Assembly: GCA_903921665.1 (NCBI GenBank)
Contig: CAIXQT010000164.1
Location: 1 to 5,624 of the forward strand
Direction: 5' to 3'
Length of the DNA: 5,624 nt
From: an uncultured Opitutia bacterium
GTDB taxonomy: Bacteria; Verrucomicrobiota; Verrucomicrobiia; Opitutales; UBA953
The translations under genes and the position numbers were made by a program. The notes beneath the pieces are model-generated. The model did no database searches. It was not told where the DNA came from and was given only the letters and a program-made list of their open reading frames with translations. This document shows positions 1 through 5,624 of this stretch, piece after piece. The first letter of the stretch is position 1. Each line of letters opens with the position of its first letter.

Positions 1-605
1 GGGAAGCCGAACGGGGCGGGGTTATTTTCCATCGCCTGCGAGACTTTGCCGAAAAACGCGGCATACTTGGCGCGGATCAGCTCGGATTTTTCCTCAGCCT
101 TGGTGGCCTTGGCTTCGCTTTCGGCGACCTGTTCCTTGGTGAACATGGCGGCGGCCTTTTCGGTAGCCTTGACGAGTTCTTCCTTCGCGGTGGCGAGTTC
201 GGCGACGGCACCGTCCTTCTTGCTGTTGGCGTCGGTCAGCTGGGCGGCGAGTTCGTCGCGCTTACGGGTGAGTTCGGCGCGCTCGCCTTCAAGGGTGGTG
301 TTCGCGGCGGTGAGGCCTTCGATCTTGGTCTTCTTGTCAGCGACGTCGGCCTGCAGGTCCTTCTTGGCGAGCTCGAGCTCGGTGATGGACTTGCGCTTGG
401 CGTCCAGGAGGGTGGGGAGGGTGGAGAGGGAAAGCATGCGGGCGTCGTACTCCTTGCCGGCCTTCACTTCGGGGTCGGTCACGGCCCAGGCGGTCTTCGT
501 CAGCGCTCCGTCCATCTTGCCTTTCAGCATGAAGGCGAAGGCCACCGCGGCGAGGGCGACGACGATGGTCAGGATGCGAAGGAAGGCGTTAAGCTTCTTG
601 TTCAT
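1..605 (-). CDS. Membrane-anchored coiled-coil protein of unknown function (partial, C-terminus outside window)
   Basis: I do not recognise this gene. The frame is open from an ATG at 605-603 to the left edge: 201 codons plus two bases, with no stop seen. Residues about 8-27 (FLRILTIVVALAAVAFAFML) form one hydrophobic segment, preceded by lysines and an arginine (K3, K4, R10). This suggests an uncleaved N-terminal anchor with the rest outside the cytoplasmic membrane. Residues about 66-150 and 158-180 are rich in Ala, Glu, Lys and Leu, with heptad-like spacing and almost no Pro, Gly or aromatic residues, as in a long coiled coil. The segment after about 180 (YAAFFGKVSQAMENNPAPFG) looks more globular. 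The start lies 19 bases after the pgi stop on the same strand with no terminator between, so co-transcription with pgi is likely. No Shine-Dalgarno sequence is visible; the leader ends CTTACCCTACCC. It could be an envelope or stalk-like structural protein, but that is a guess. The reading frame is well supported; the function is not known. Confidence 0.8.
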   Translation of the reverse strand, partial: MNKKLNAFLRILTIVVALAAVAFAFMLKGKMDGALTKTAWAVTDPEVKAGKEYDARMLSLSTLPTLLDAKRKSITELELAKKDLQADVADKKTKIEGLTAANTTLEGERAELTRKRDELAAQLTDANSKKDGAVAELATAKEELVKATEKAAAMFTKEQVAESEAKATKAEEKSELIRAKYAAFFGKVSQAMENNPAPFGF

Positions 606-624
606 GGGTAGGGTAAGTGAGGGG

Positions 625-2202
625 TTAAGAATGGCTGAAGAGGGTCTTCCCGGGATCAGGGGATTCCTGACGCGAGATTGCACCGGGGTTGGACGAAACG
701 TGCAGGAGAACTTTAAACACCAATTCTTCTTTCCCCTCAAGTGCAATTTCCTCGCAAACCTGCGAGGCGGAGAGCCATTTGCCCTTTGTTTTGGCCAAGG
801 CGGAGATAGCCGCGGCGCGGATCTTAAGCGTCTCCGAGGCGGCCTTCTTGCCGGCTTCGACGCCAGGTTGGTGGTAGGCGTTGATACCGAGGAGGTTGGC
901 ATACAGGCCGACCGCTCGCTCGAAAAGTGCGATGAGCATGCCCACCGAGCGGGCATCCACCTGGTTGATGGTAATCGTGATGTTAGCACGGCCGCTGCCC
1001 GATAGGGCCTCCCGGGTGCCCAGAAGAAAGGCCTGAAGGTAGTCGCCGGAGGTCACGCCTGGCTCGACTTCCAGTGAGGAACCTTCGCGATCCTTGAGGA
1101 CCTCGATGAAGACGGCGAAGAAGTTATTCACACCGTCCCGCAGCTGCTGCACATAGGCATGCTGGTCGGTCGAACCTTTGTTGCCGTAGACGGTCAGGCC
1201 CTGGAGTACCTTGCGACCCTGGAGGTCCAGCTCCTTGCCCAGCGACTCCATGACGAGTTGCTGCAGGTAGCGGGAGAAGAGGAGGAGACGGTCCTTGTAG
1301 GGGAGCACGACCATGGCCTTGGAGCCGCGGCCTTCGGTGAGGTGATGCCAGGCCAGCGCCAGCGCAGCGGCGGGATTTTTCTGCGCGTCCGGTACGCGGG
1401 TGAGCGCATCCATCGCACGCGCGCCTTCGAGGAGGCCGCGGATATCGATGCCCTGCAGCGCGGCCGGGAGCAGGCCGACCGGTCCGATCTCGCTCGTGCG
1501 GCCGCCGACCCAATCCCACATCGGGAAGCGGGCCAGCCACTTTTCCGCAAGGGCGACCTTGTCGAGCTGGCTGCCTTCGCCGGTGACGGCGACGGCGTGG
1601 GCGGCGAAGGAAAGACCGGCCAGCTGCCAGCGGCGCGCGGCTTCAAGCTGGCCGTTACGCGGCTCCGGCGTGCTGCCGGATTTCGAGGTCACGATCGCGA
1701 GCGTGCTGCCCAGGCGACCGCCCAGCGTGTCGAAGACGCGGTCGATGCCGTCCGGGTCGGTGTTGTCGATGAAGTGGACGCGAAGCTTGTCGGCCTTGCT
1801 GCCGAGCGCGTCAGCGACGAACTGCGGACCGAGCGCGGAGCCTCCGATGCCGATGCAGAGAAGGTCGGTGAACTTGCCGGCAGAGCCTTTGACCTGGCCG
1901 GCGTGGACCTGCGCGGCGAAGCCGGCGATGGCCTCGATGGCGGCTTTCACTTCCGCGGCGATCTGCGCATCGGGCGCGAGCTCCGGGGCGCGGAGCCAAT
2001 AGTGGCCGACCATGCGCTTCTCATCCGGGTTGGCGACGGCGCCTTTCTCCAGCGCGGCCATGTCGGCGAAGGCTTGGGCGAGGGCCGGGGCCATTTTCTC
2101 CGCGAAGCCGGCGGGGGCGGGCGCGCGACTGAAGTCGAGCGAGATGCCGAGTTCGGGGAAGTTCTGGAGCTGCTTCCGGAAGAGGTCGAAGGAGTTGGCC
2201 AC
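625..2202 (-). CDS. pgi: Glucose-6-phosphate isomerase
   Basis: Pgi interconverts glucose 6-phosphate and fructose 6-phosphate in the cytoplasm, in glycolysis and gluconeogenesis. From the GTG at 2202 the protein has 525 residues, a normal family length. Visible motifs in order: GIGGSALGP (118-126) and TSKSGSTPEP (172-181) of the SIS sugar-phosphate fold; DWVGGRTSEIGPVGL (230-244), close to PROSITE signature 1 but with Thr after GGR where the pattern has Phe or Tyr; VMESLGKE containing the probable catalytic Glu319; GSTDQHAYVQQLRDG (343-357) with probable catalytic His348; and GINAYHQPGVEAGKK (439-453), signature 2, with Lys452. Residues about 470-510 resemble a small winged-helix-like extension. 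The overall style recalls cyanobacterial and verrucomicrobial Pgi. An in-frame ATG at 2277 would add 25 residues (MKGRTLRRTALF...), but these are encoded by the ilvD terminator hairpin, so I prefer the GTG. A weak purine stretch (GGGGAAGA) ends about ten bases upstream of it. The stop is TAA at 625-627. Confidence 0.95.
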   Translation of the reverse strand: MANSFDLFRKQLQNFPELGISLDFSRAPAPAGFAEKMAPALAQAFADMAALEKGAVANPDEKRMVGHYWLRAPELAPDAQIAAEVKAAIEAIAGFAAQVHAGQVKGSAGKFTDLLCIGIGGSALGPQFVADALGSKADKLRVHFIDNTDPDGIDRVFDTLGGRLGSTLAIVTSKSGSTPEPRNGQLEAARRWQLAGLSFAAHAVAVTGEGSQLDKVALAEKWLARFPMWDWVGGRTSEIGPVGLLPAALQGIDIRGLLEGARAMDALTRVPDAQKNPAAALALAWHHLTEGRGSKAMVVLPYKDRLLLFSRYLQQLVMESLGKELDLQGRKVLQGLTVYGNKGSTDQHAYVQQLRDGVNNFFAVFIEVLKDREGSSLEVEPGVTSGDYLQAFLLGTREALSGSGRANITITINQVDARSVGMLIALFERAVGLYANLLGINAYHQPGVEAGKKAASETLKIRAAAISALAKTKGKWLSASQVCEEIALEGKEELVFKVLLHVSSNPGAISRQESPDPGKTLFSHS

Positions 2203-2238
2203 GGTAGGACAGTCTTCCCCGCCGCGAGCCGACTTGGC

Positions 2239-2274
2239 AACAAAAAGGGCGGTCCGCCGCAGCGTCCGCCCTTT
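2239..2274 (-). terminator. Intrinsic terminator of ilvD
   Basis: A perfect nine-base-pair inverted repeat, AAAGGGCGG (2244-2252) with CCGCCCTTT (2266-2274), encloses a 13-base loop. Read on the minus strand, the stem starts 22 bases after the ilvD TGA and runs into TTTTTGTT, the classic GC stem plus U-tract. On the plus strand it is followed only by CATTTT, so it is weaker in that direction, and no plus-strand gene ends nearby. The pgi start lies about 40 bases beyond the hairpin. Confidence 0.8.
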
Positions 2275-2296
2275 CATTTTGCGTCAGTTAAAGACC

Positions 2297-3985
2297 TCAG
2301 TCGCCGTCCGTGATGGCACCCTCGGAGGCCGAGGACACGAGCTTGGCGTATTTGGCCAAGGTGCCGCGCTTCTCCTTGCAGGGCGAGGCCTTCCAGGACT
2401 TCAGGCGGTTCGCGATCTCGGCGGCGGGCACGTCCAGGTTGATCTCGTTCTTCTGGGCGTCGATGGTGATGGTGTCGCCGTTCTTCACGACCGCGAGCAC
2501 GCCGCCGACGGCGGCCTCGGGGGTGATGTGGCCGACCACGAAGCCGTGGGAGCCGCCGGAGAAACGTCCGTCGGTGATGAGCGCGACGGTCTTGCCGAGG
2601 CCCTTGCCCATGACGGCGCTGGTGGGTCCGAGCATCTCGCGCATGCCGGGGCCGCCCTTCGGGCCTTCGTTGCGGATGACGATGACGTGGCCGTCCTTGA
2701 CCTCGCCGTCGAGGATGCCGCGGAGCGAGGCCTCCTCGGATTCATAGACGATGGCCTTGCCGGTGAAGGTGTTGCCTTCCTTGCCGGAGATCTTGGCGAC
2801 GGAGCCTTCGGGCGCGAGGTTGCCGCGCAGGATACGCAGGTGGCTGTCGGCCTTGATCGGATTGGAGAAGGGGCGGACGACGTCCTGGTCGGCGGCGTAA
2901 CTACCGACGTTGGCGAGGTTCTCGGCGACGGTCTTGCCGGTGACGGTCATGCAGTGGCCGTGCAGGAGGCCCTTATCGAGGAGCATCTTGAGCAGCGGCT
3001 GGAGGCCGCCGATACGGACGAAGTGGGCCATGTTGTACTTGCCGCTCGGCTTGAGGTCGGCGAGCACCGGCACGCGTCGGCCGACGCGCTCGAAATCCTC
3101 GAGGGTGAGCTTGATGCCCGCGGAATGGGCCATCGCGATGAGGTGAAGCACGGCGTTCGTCGAACCGCCGAGGGCGATGACGACGGTGATGGCGTTCTCG
3201 AAGGCGTCCTTGGAGAGGATATCGGAAGGACGGATGTTCTTCTTGATCAGTTCGAGCACGGCCTTGCCGGCGCGCTCGCAGTCCTCGAGCTTGGCCTTGG
3301 AATTGGCGAGCTGCGCGGAGCTGTCCGGGAGGCTGAGGCCGAGGGCTTCGATCGCGGAGGCCATGGTGTTGGCGGTGTACATGCCGCCGCAGGAGCCTTC
3401 GCCGGGGATCGAGCAGACTTCGATCTCCTTGAGCTCGCCTTCGCCGATCTGCTTGCCGGCGTGCTTGCCGACGGCTTCGAACACGGTGACGATGTCGGCC
3501 GACTGGCCGCGGTGCAGTCCGGGGACGATGGTGCCGCCGTAGACGAAGACGGAGGGGCGGTTGAGGCGCGCCATGGCGATGGCGCAACCGGGCATGTTCT
3601 TGTCGCAGCCGCCGATGGTGACGAGGCCGTCGAAGCCTTCGGCGCCGGTCACGGCTTCGATGGAGTCCGCGATGATCTCACGTGAGACCAACGAATAGCG
3701 CATGCCCGGGGTGCCCATCGAAATGCCGTCGGAGACGGTGATGGTGCAGAAGATAACCGACTTGCCGCCGGCCGCGTCGGCGCCCTTGACGGCTTCGTCC
3801 GCCAGGCGGTTGATGTGCATGTTGCAGGGGGTGACCATCGACCAGGTCGAGGCGATGCCCACGACGGGCTTGCCGAAGTCGGCGTCGGTGAAGCCCACGG
3901 CCCGGAGCATGGCTCGGCTGGGGGCGCGGTCGGGGCCGTCTACGACGATGGCGGAGTGTTGGCGGCAGTGGTTGGCGTCGGTCAT
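2297..3985 (-). CDS. ilvD: Dihydroxy-acid dehydratase
   Basis: IlvD dehydrates 2,3-dihydroxy-isovalerate and 2,3-dihydroxy-3-methylvalerate to their 2-keto acids, the third common step of valine and isoleucine synthesis, in the cytoplasm. From the ATG at 3985 the product has 562 residues, normal for the IlvD/Edd family. Three cysteines expected to hold the iron-sulfur cluster are visible: Cys54 (TPCNMH), Cys127 (GGCDKNMPGC) and Cys199 (GSCGGMYTANTM). The Mg-binding candidates are Asp86 (VSDGISMGTPGMRYSL) and Asp128, with Lys129, which is carbamylated in the family. ALITDGRFSGGSHG (468-481) is the second family signature, with the probable base Ser476; NEGPKGGPGM (439-448) is also typical. The frame stays open upstream to 4489, but that stretch is antisense to scpB and shows no IlvD homology, so the start at MTDANHCRQH is preferred. 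The leader ends TTTTCACACCCATC and lacks a Shine-Dalgarno sequence. The gene has its own terminator and is divergent from scpB. Ilv rather than Edd is favoured by the strong match to IlvD-type motifs and by length. Confidence 0.95.
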   Translation of the reverse strand: MTDANHCRQHSAIVVDGPDRAPSRAMLRAVGFTDADFGKPVVGIASTWSMVTPCNMHINRLADEAVKGADAAGGKSVIFCTITVSDGISMGTPGMRYSLVSREIIADSIEAVTGAEGFDGLVTIGGCDKNMPGCAIAMARLNRPSVFVYGGTIVPGLHRGQSADIVTVFEAVGKHAGKQIGEGELKEIEVCSIPGEGSCGGMYTANTMASAIEALGLSLPDSSAQLANSKAKLEDCERAGKAVLELIKKNIRPSDILSKDAFENAITVVIALGGSTNAVLHLIAMAHSAGIKLTLEDFERVGRRVPVLADLKPSGKYNMAHFVRIGGLQPLLKMLLDKGLLHGHCMTVTGKTVAENLANVGSYAADQDVVRPFSNPIKADSHLRILRGNLAPEGSVAKISGKEGNTFTGKAIVYESEEASLRGILDGEVKDGHVIVIRNEGPKGGPGMREMLGPTSAVMGKGLGKTVALITDGRFSGGSHGFVVGHITPEAAVGGVLAVVKNGDTITIDAQKNEINLDVPAAEIANRLKSWKASPCKEKRGTLAKYAKLVSSASEGAITDGD

Positions 3986-4023
3986 GATGGGTGTGAAAAG
4001 TCTGCGGTTGTCAGTCGGTGAGC

Positions 4024-4041
4024 GCCCCCTAATAAGAGGGC
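4024..4041. repeat. Imperfect 18-base palindrome in the ilvD-scpB gap
   Basis: GCCCCCTAATAAGAGGGC pairs as GCCC and CT with AG and GGGC around AATA, with one C/A mismatch. The AT-rich centre overlaps the only plausible -10 sequence in the gap, so it could be an operator for a dimeric regulator. It is too short and GC-rich to exclude chance. Confidence 0.35.
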
Positions 4042-4042
4042 A

Positions 4043-4074
4043 GGGAGCGGACACTGAACCGCCCCATCGCTCCC
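4043..4074. repeat. Inverted repeat in the scpB leader
   Basis: GGGAGCG (4043-4049) and CGCTCCC (4068-4074) are perfect seven-base complements around an 18-base loop, and a G-T wobble could extend them by one pair. The structure ends 28 bases before the scpB GTG. If transcribed from a promoter at about 4030, it would form a hairpin in the 5' leader of scpB. No U-tract follows, so it is not an intrinsic terminator. Confidence 0.35.
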
Positions 4075-4102
4075 GACAATCCGATTTAAGCCTCCCCGTC
4101 CC

Positions 4103-4888
4103 GTGGAATTCAACCTCAAGAAAATCATCAAGGCCCTCCTGTTCTCGACCTCCGAGGCGGTGTCCATCAAGGACATCCAGAAGGTCGTCCAGCGCTACCA
4201 CGCCCAGGCGGCCGCCGAGCGTCAGCCCGACCTCCTCGAAGGGGCCGGCGAGCCGACCATCGTGCCCGTGGCTCCGCCCGTCCAGGAAGTCATCCAGGAT
4301 ATCATCGACCAAGTCCCGACCCTCCTCACGGCTACGCAGATCCGCGAAGCGGTCGACGCCCTCGAGGCCGAGATGCGCGACGCCAATGACGCCTGCCGCA
4401 TCCTGCAGGGCCCCGAAGGTTTCCGTTTGGTGATCTCTCCGGCCTACGCCGATTGGGTCCGTCTCCTCCGCGGCGAGCCTCGTCCGCAACGCCTCAGCCC
4501 CGCGTCGCTCGAGACGCTTTCGATCGTCGCCTACCGCCAGCCGGTCACCCGCTCCGAGATGGAGGCCATCCGCGGCGTGTCCGTCGACAGCGCGCTGACG
4601 CGTCTCCTCGAACTCGAGCTGGTCGCCGTCACCGGCCGCGCCGATCTCCCCGGCCGTCCGATCCAGTACGGCACGACCGACAAGTTCCTCGATTTCACCG
4701 GCCTGCGTTCCCTTGGCGAACTGCCGGCCTCCGACGTCCTTTCTCCCGCCCAGATTTCCGAATGGATCACCCGCGCGACCACTCCGGTCGAAGTCGGCGA
4801 TTCCGAAGTCGGCTTGCCGCTGGAAGATCAGTCCTCCGCCGCCATCGCGACGGAGACCCCGCCTGAAGACGAGAAGCCCGCCGAATGA
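4103..4888 (+). CDS. scpB: SMC-Scp complex subunit ScpB
   Basis: ScpB is the dimeric winged-helix (kite) subunit that, with ScpA, bridges the SMC heads in bacterial condensin and helps compact and segregate the chromosome. The product has 261 residues. The first winged helix starts at once (NLKKIIKALLFSTSEAVSIKDIQ, 4-26) and resumes at about 77 (TATQIREAVDALEAEM) to GFRLVISPAYADWVRLL (106-122). The second has the family hallmarks LSPASLETLSIVAYRQPVTR (131-150), EAIRGV (154-159) and GRADLPGRPIQYGTTDKFLD (178-197). Between the halves of the first domain lies an insertion of about 44 residues (33-76) compared with Bacillus ScpB, and residues about 225-261 form an acidic, probably disordered tail. 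The start is a GTG at 4103; no in-frame ATG occurs before the domain begins, and no Shine-Dalgarno sequence precedes it (leader CCTCCCCGTCCC). Its TGA overlaps the pheA ATG. scpA, its usual partner, is not in the window. Confidence 0.93.
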   Translation: MEFNLKKIIKALLFSTSEAVSIKDIQKVVQRYHAQAAAERQPDLLEGAGEPTIVPVAPPVQEVIQDIIDQVPTLLTATQIREAVDALEAEMRDANDACRILQGPEGFRLVISPAYADWVRLLRGEPRPQRLSPASLETLSIVAYRQPVTRSEMEAIRGVSVDSALTRLLELELVAVTGRADLPGRPIQYGTTDKFLDFTGLRSLGELPASDVLSPAQISEWITRATTPVEVGDSEVGLPLEDQSSAAIATETPPEDEKPAE

Positions 4889-5624
4889 GCCTCGAAGAGC
4901 ACCGCCGCGAGGTCGATCGTATCGACCGCGAGATCCTCAAGCTGCTCGGTGAGCGCTTGCAGGTGGCCCGTGCCATCGGCGAAGCGAAGCTCAAGTCCGG
5001 CGCGCCGGTCTACGCTCCGCAGCGCGAAGAACAGCTGCTCCGCTCCATCACCGAGGCTGCTCCGGCCATCCCGGCTTCCGGCCTCCGCGCGGTCTACCGC
5101 GAGATCATCTCCCTTTCCATCGGCGCCCAGATGGCCAAGCCGGTCGCCTACCTCGGGCCGGAAGGTTCGTTCACCCAGCAGGCCCAGATTCGCGCCTTCG
5201 GGACCAGCGTGCCGTCGCTTCCGCTGCGCGCCATCGGCGACATCTTCGCCGCGGTCGAATCCGGCGAGGCCTCCTACGGCGTCGTGCCGGTCGAAAATTC
5301 CACCGAAGGCGTCGTCAGCCATTCGCTCGACCTGCTCGCCGAATCCGAACTCAAGGTCGTGGCCCAGGTCACGCTCTCCGTCGAGCAGTGTCTCGTCGGT
5401 CAGGGACCGCTCGACCAGGTGAAGAAGGTCCTCTCGAAGGACATCGCCCTCGCGCAGTGCCGCGGCTGGCTTTCCCGTCACGTCCCGGGTGCCGCGCTCG
5501 TCGAGACCGACAGCACCGCCGCCGCCGTGGAGATCGTCTCGCGCGACCCTCAGGGGCAGGCCGCCGTGGCCTCGGCCACCGCCGCCGAATCCCGCGGCGT
5601 GCCGATCCTCGCGCGCGGCATCCA
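4885..5624 (+). CDS. pheA: Bifunctional chorismate mutase/prephenate dehydratase (P-protein; partial, C-terminus outside window)
   Basis: The P-protein converts chorismate to prephenate and then to phenylpyruvate, the committed steps of phenylalanine synthesis, in the cytoplasm. The window holds 246 codons plus two bases. Residues 1-82 form an AroQ-type chorismate mutase helix bundle; by alignment with the E. coli enzyme, the active-site residues are Arg7, Arg24, Lys35, Arg47 and Glu48. The prephenate dehydratase domain starts at about 87 with VAYLGPEGSFTQQA (87-100), followed by YGVVPVENSTEGVVSHSLDL (131-150), LAQCRGWL (189-196) and an STAAAVEIV segment. The usual SHPQ before ALAQC is SKDI here. 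The rest of the dehydratase and the ACT domain that normally gives phenylalanine feedback inhibition would lie beyond the right edge, so feedback control cannot be judged. The ATG at 4885 overlaps the scpB TGA as ATGA, indicating translational coupling; a weak GAGAAG lies about eight bases upstream. The chorismate mutase domain begins exactly at this start, which supports it. Confidence 0.93.
   Translation, partial: MSLEEHRREVDRIDREILKLLGERLQVARAIGEAKLKSGAPVYAPQREEQLLRSITEAAPAIPASGLRAVYREIISLSIGAQMAKPVAYLGPEGSFTQQAQIRAFGTSVPSLPLRAIGDIFAAVESGEASYGVVPVENSTEGVVSHSLDLLAESELKVVAQVTLSVEQCLVGQGPLDQVKKVLSKDIALAQCRGWLSRHVPGAALVETDSTAAAVEIVSRDPQGQAAVASATAAESRGVPILARGI

Larger units (their letters stand above)
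3986..4102. promoter_or_regulatory. Divergent promoter region between ilvD and scpB
   Basis: This 117-base non-coding gap separates the divergent starts of ilvD and scpB, so promoters for both should lie here or just inside the flanking genes. It contains the only AT-rich stretches nearby: TAATAA (4030-4035, TTATTA on the other strand) and GATTTAAG (4083-4090). A weak plus-strand promoter can be proposed from TTGTCA (4008-4013) and TAATAA with 16 bases between them, but the second element matches TATAAT at only three of six positions. No convincing pair was found for ilvD. Two inverted repeats lie within the gap. No leader peptide with a run of Ile, Val or Leu codons and no T-box-like element were seen. 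Confidence 0.5.

Noticed and set aside
46..1005. A 319-codon plus-strand open frame opposite the coiled-coil gene and the pgi 3' end
   Set aside because: It is antisense to two better-supported genes, is dominated by Ser, Ala and Arg low-complexity sequence in its first half, matches no family I know and crosses the gene boundary. It is a shadow of GC-rich codon bias.
1159..2313. A 384-codon plus-strand open frame opposite pgi
   Set aside because: All Pgi signatures lie on the minus strand. The frame ends just beyond the hairpin and has the Gly/Arg/Asp/Glu composition of an antisense shadow.
2012..3685. A 557-codon plus-strand open frame
   Set aside because: It runs antisense through pgi, the terminator and ilvD, and its product is a Gly/Asp/Ala/Val/His-rich mixture typical of the complement of GC-rich codons. 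IlvD motifs on the other strand are unmistakable.
3986..4102. Possible T-box, attenuator leader or riboswitch for ilvD
   Set aside because: The ilvD leader is short, has no run of branched-chain codons and no terminator-antiterminator pair with a U-tract.
3986..4489. In-frame upstream extension of ilvD by 168 codons
   Set aside because: It is antisense to the start of scpB and crosses the divergent promoter gap. IlvD homology starts only at the ATG at 3985, which gives the normal family length.
4828..5481. A 217-codon minus-strand open frame opposite scpB and pheA
   Set aside because: The plus strand encodes clear chorismate mutase and prephenate dehydratase motifs here. The minus-strand product has no recognisable domain and is another shadow frame.
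5505..5595. Short runs of repeated GCC codons in pheA that look like a simple repeat
   Set aside because: They encode alanine-rich segments (STAAAVEIV, ASATAAES) expected in the dehydratase domain, and the units are neither long nor regular.

Overview
The window is GC-rich DNA (roughly 60-65 % by eye), coding almost throughout, with two divergent gene groups and no sign of mobile DNA, phage, CRISPR or RNA genes. All the recognisable genes are housekeeping genes. The style of the glucose-6-phosphate isomerase, the ScpB with a large insertion, and starts without Shine-Dalgarno sequences together suggest a Verrucomicrobiota genome, possibly Opitutales. That assignment comes from memory of the families and was not searched.

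Minus strand, read from right to left: ilvD (2297-3985, dihydroxy-acid dehydratase of branched-chain amino acid synthesis) ends in a convincing intrinsic terminator (2239-2274). Only about 40 bases later comes pgi (625-2202, glucose-6-phosphate isomerase). It is followed after 19 bases by an unrecognised gene for a membrane-anchored coiled-coil protein (605 to beyond the left edge). pgi and the coiled-coil gene look co-transcribed.

Plus strand: scpB (4103-4888, a subunit of the SMC-ScpAB chromosome condensation complex) overlaps pheA by the four bases ATGA. pheA (4885 to beyond the right edge) encodes the bifunctional chorismate mutase/prephenate dehydratase of phenylalanine synthesis. The two are probably translationally coupled.

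The 117-base gap between the ilvD and scpB starts (3986-4102) must hold the divergent promoters and contains two inverted repeats. The window therefore joins two amino acid pathway genes (ilvD, pheA) with central carbon metabolism (pgi) and chromosome segregation (scpB); no pathway logic links all of them.

I found no undescribed system. The points most worth a second look are the unknown coiled-coil gene after pgi, the C-rich leaders without Shine-Dalgarno sequences in front of most starts, the roughly 44-residue insertion in the first winged helix of ScpB, the altered dehydratase motif in PheA, and a pgi start that naive ORF calling would place inside the ilvD terminator.
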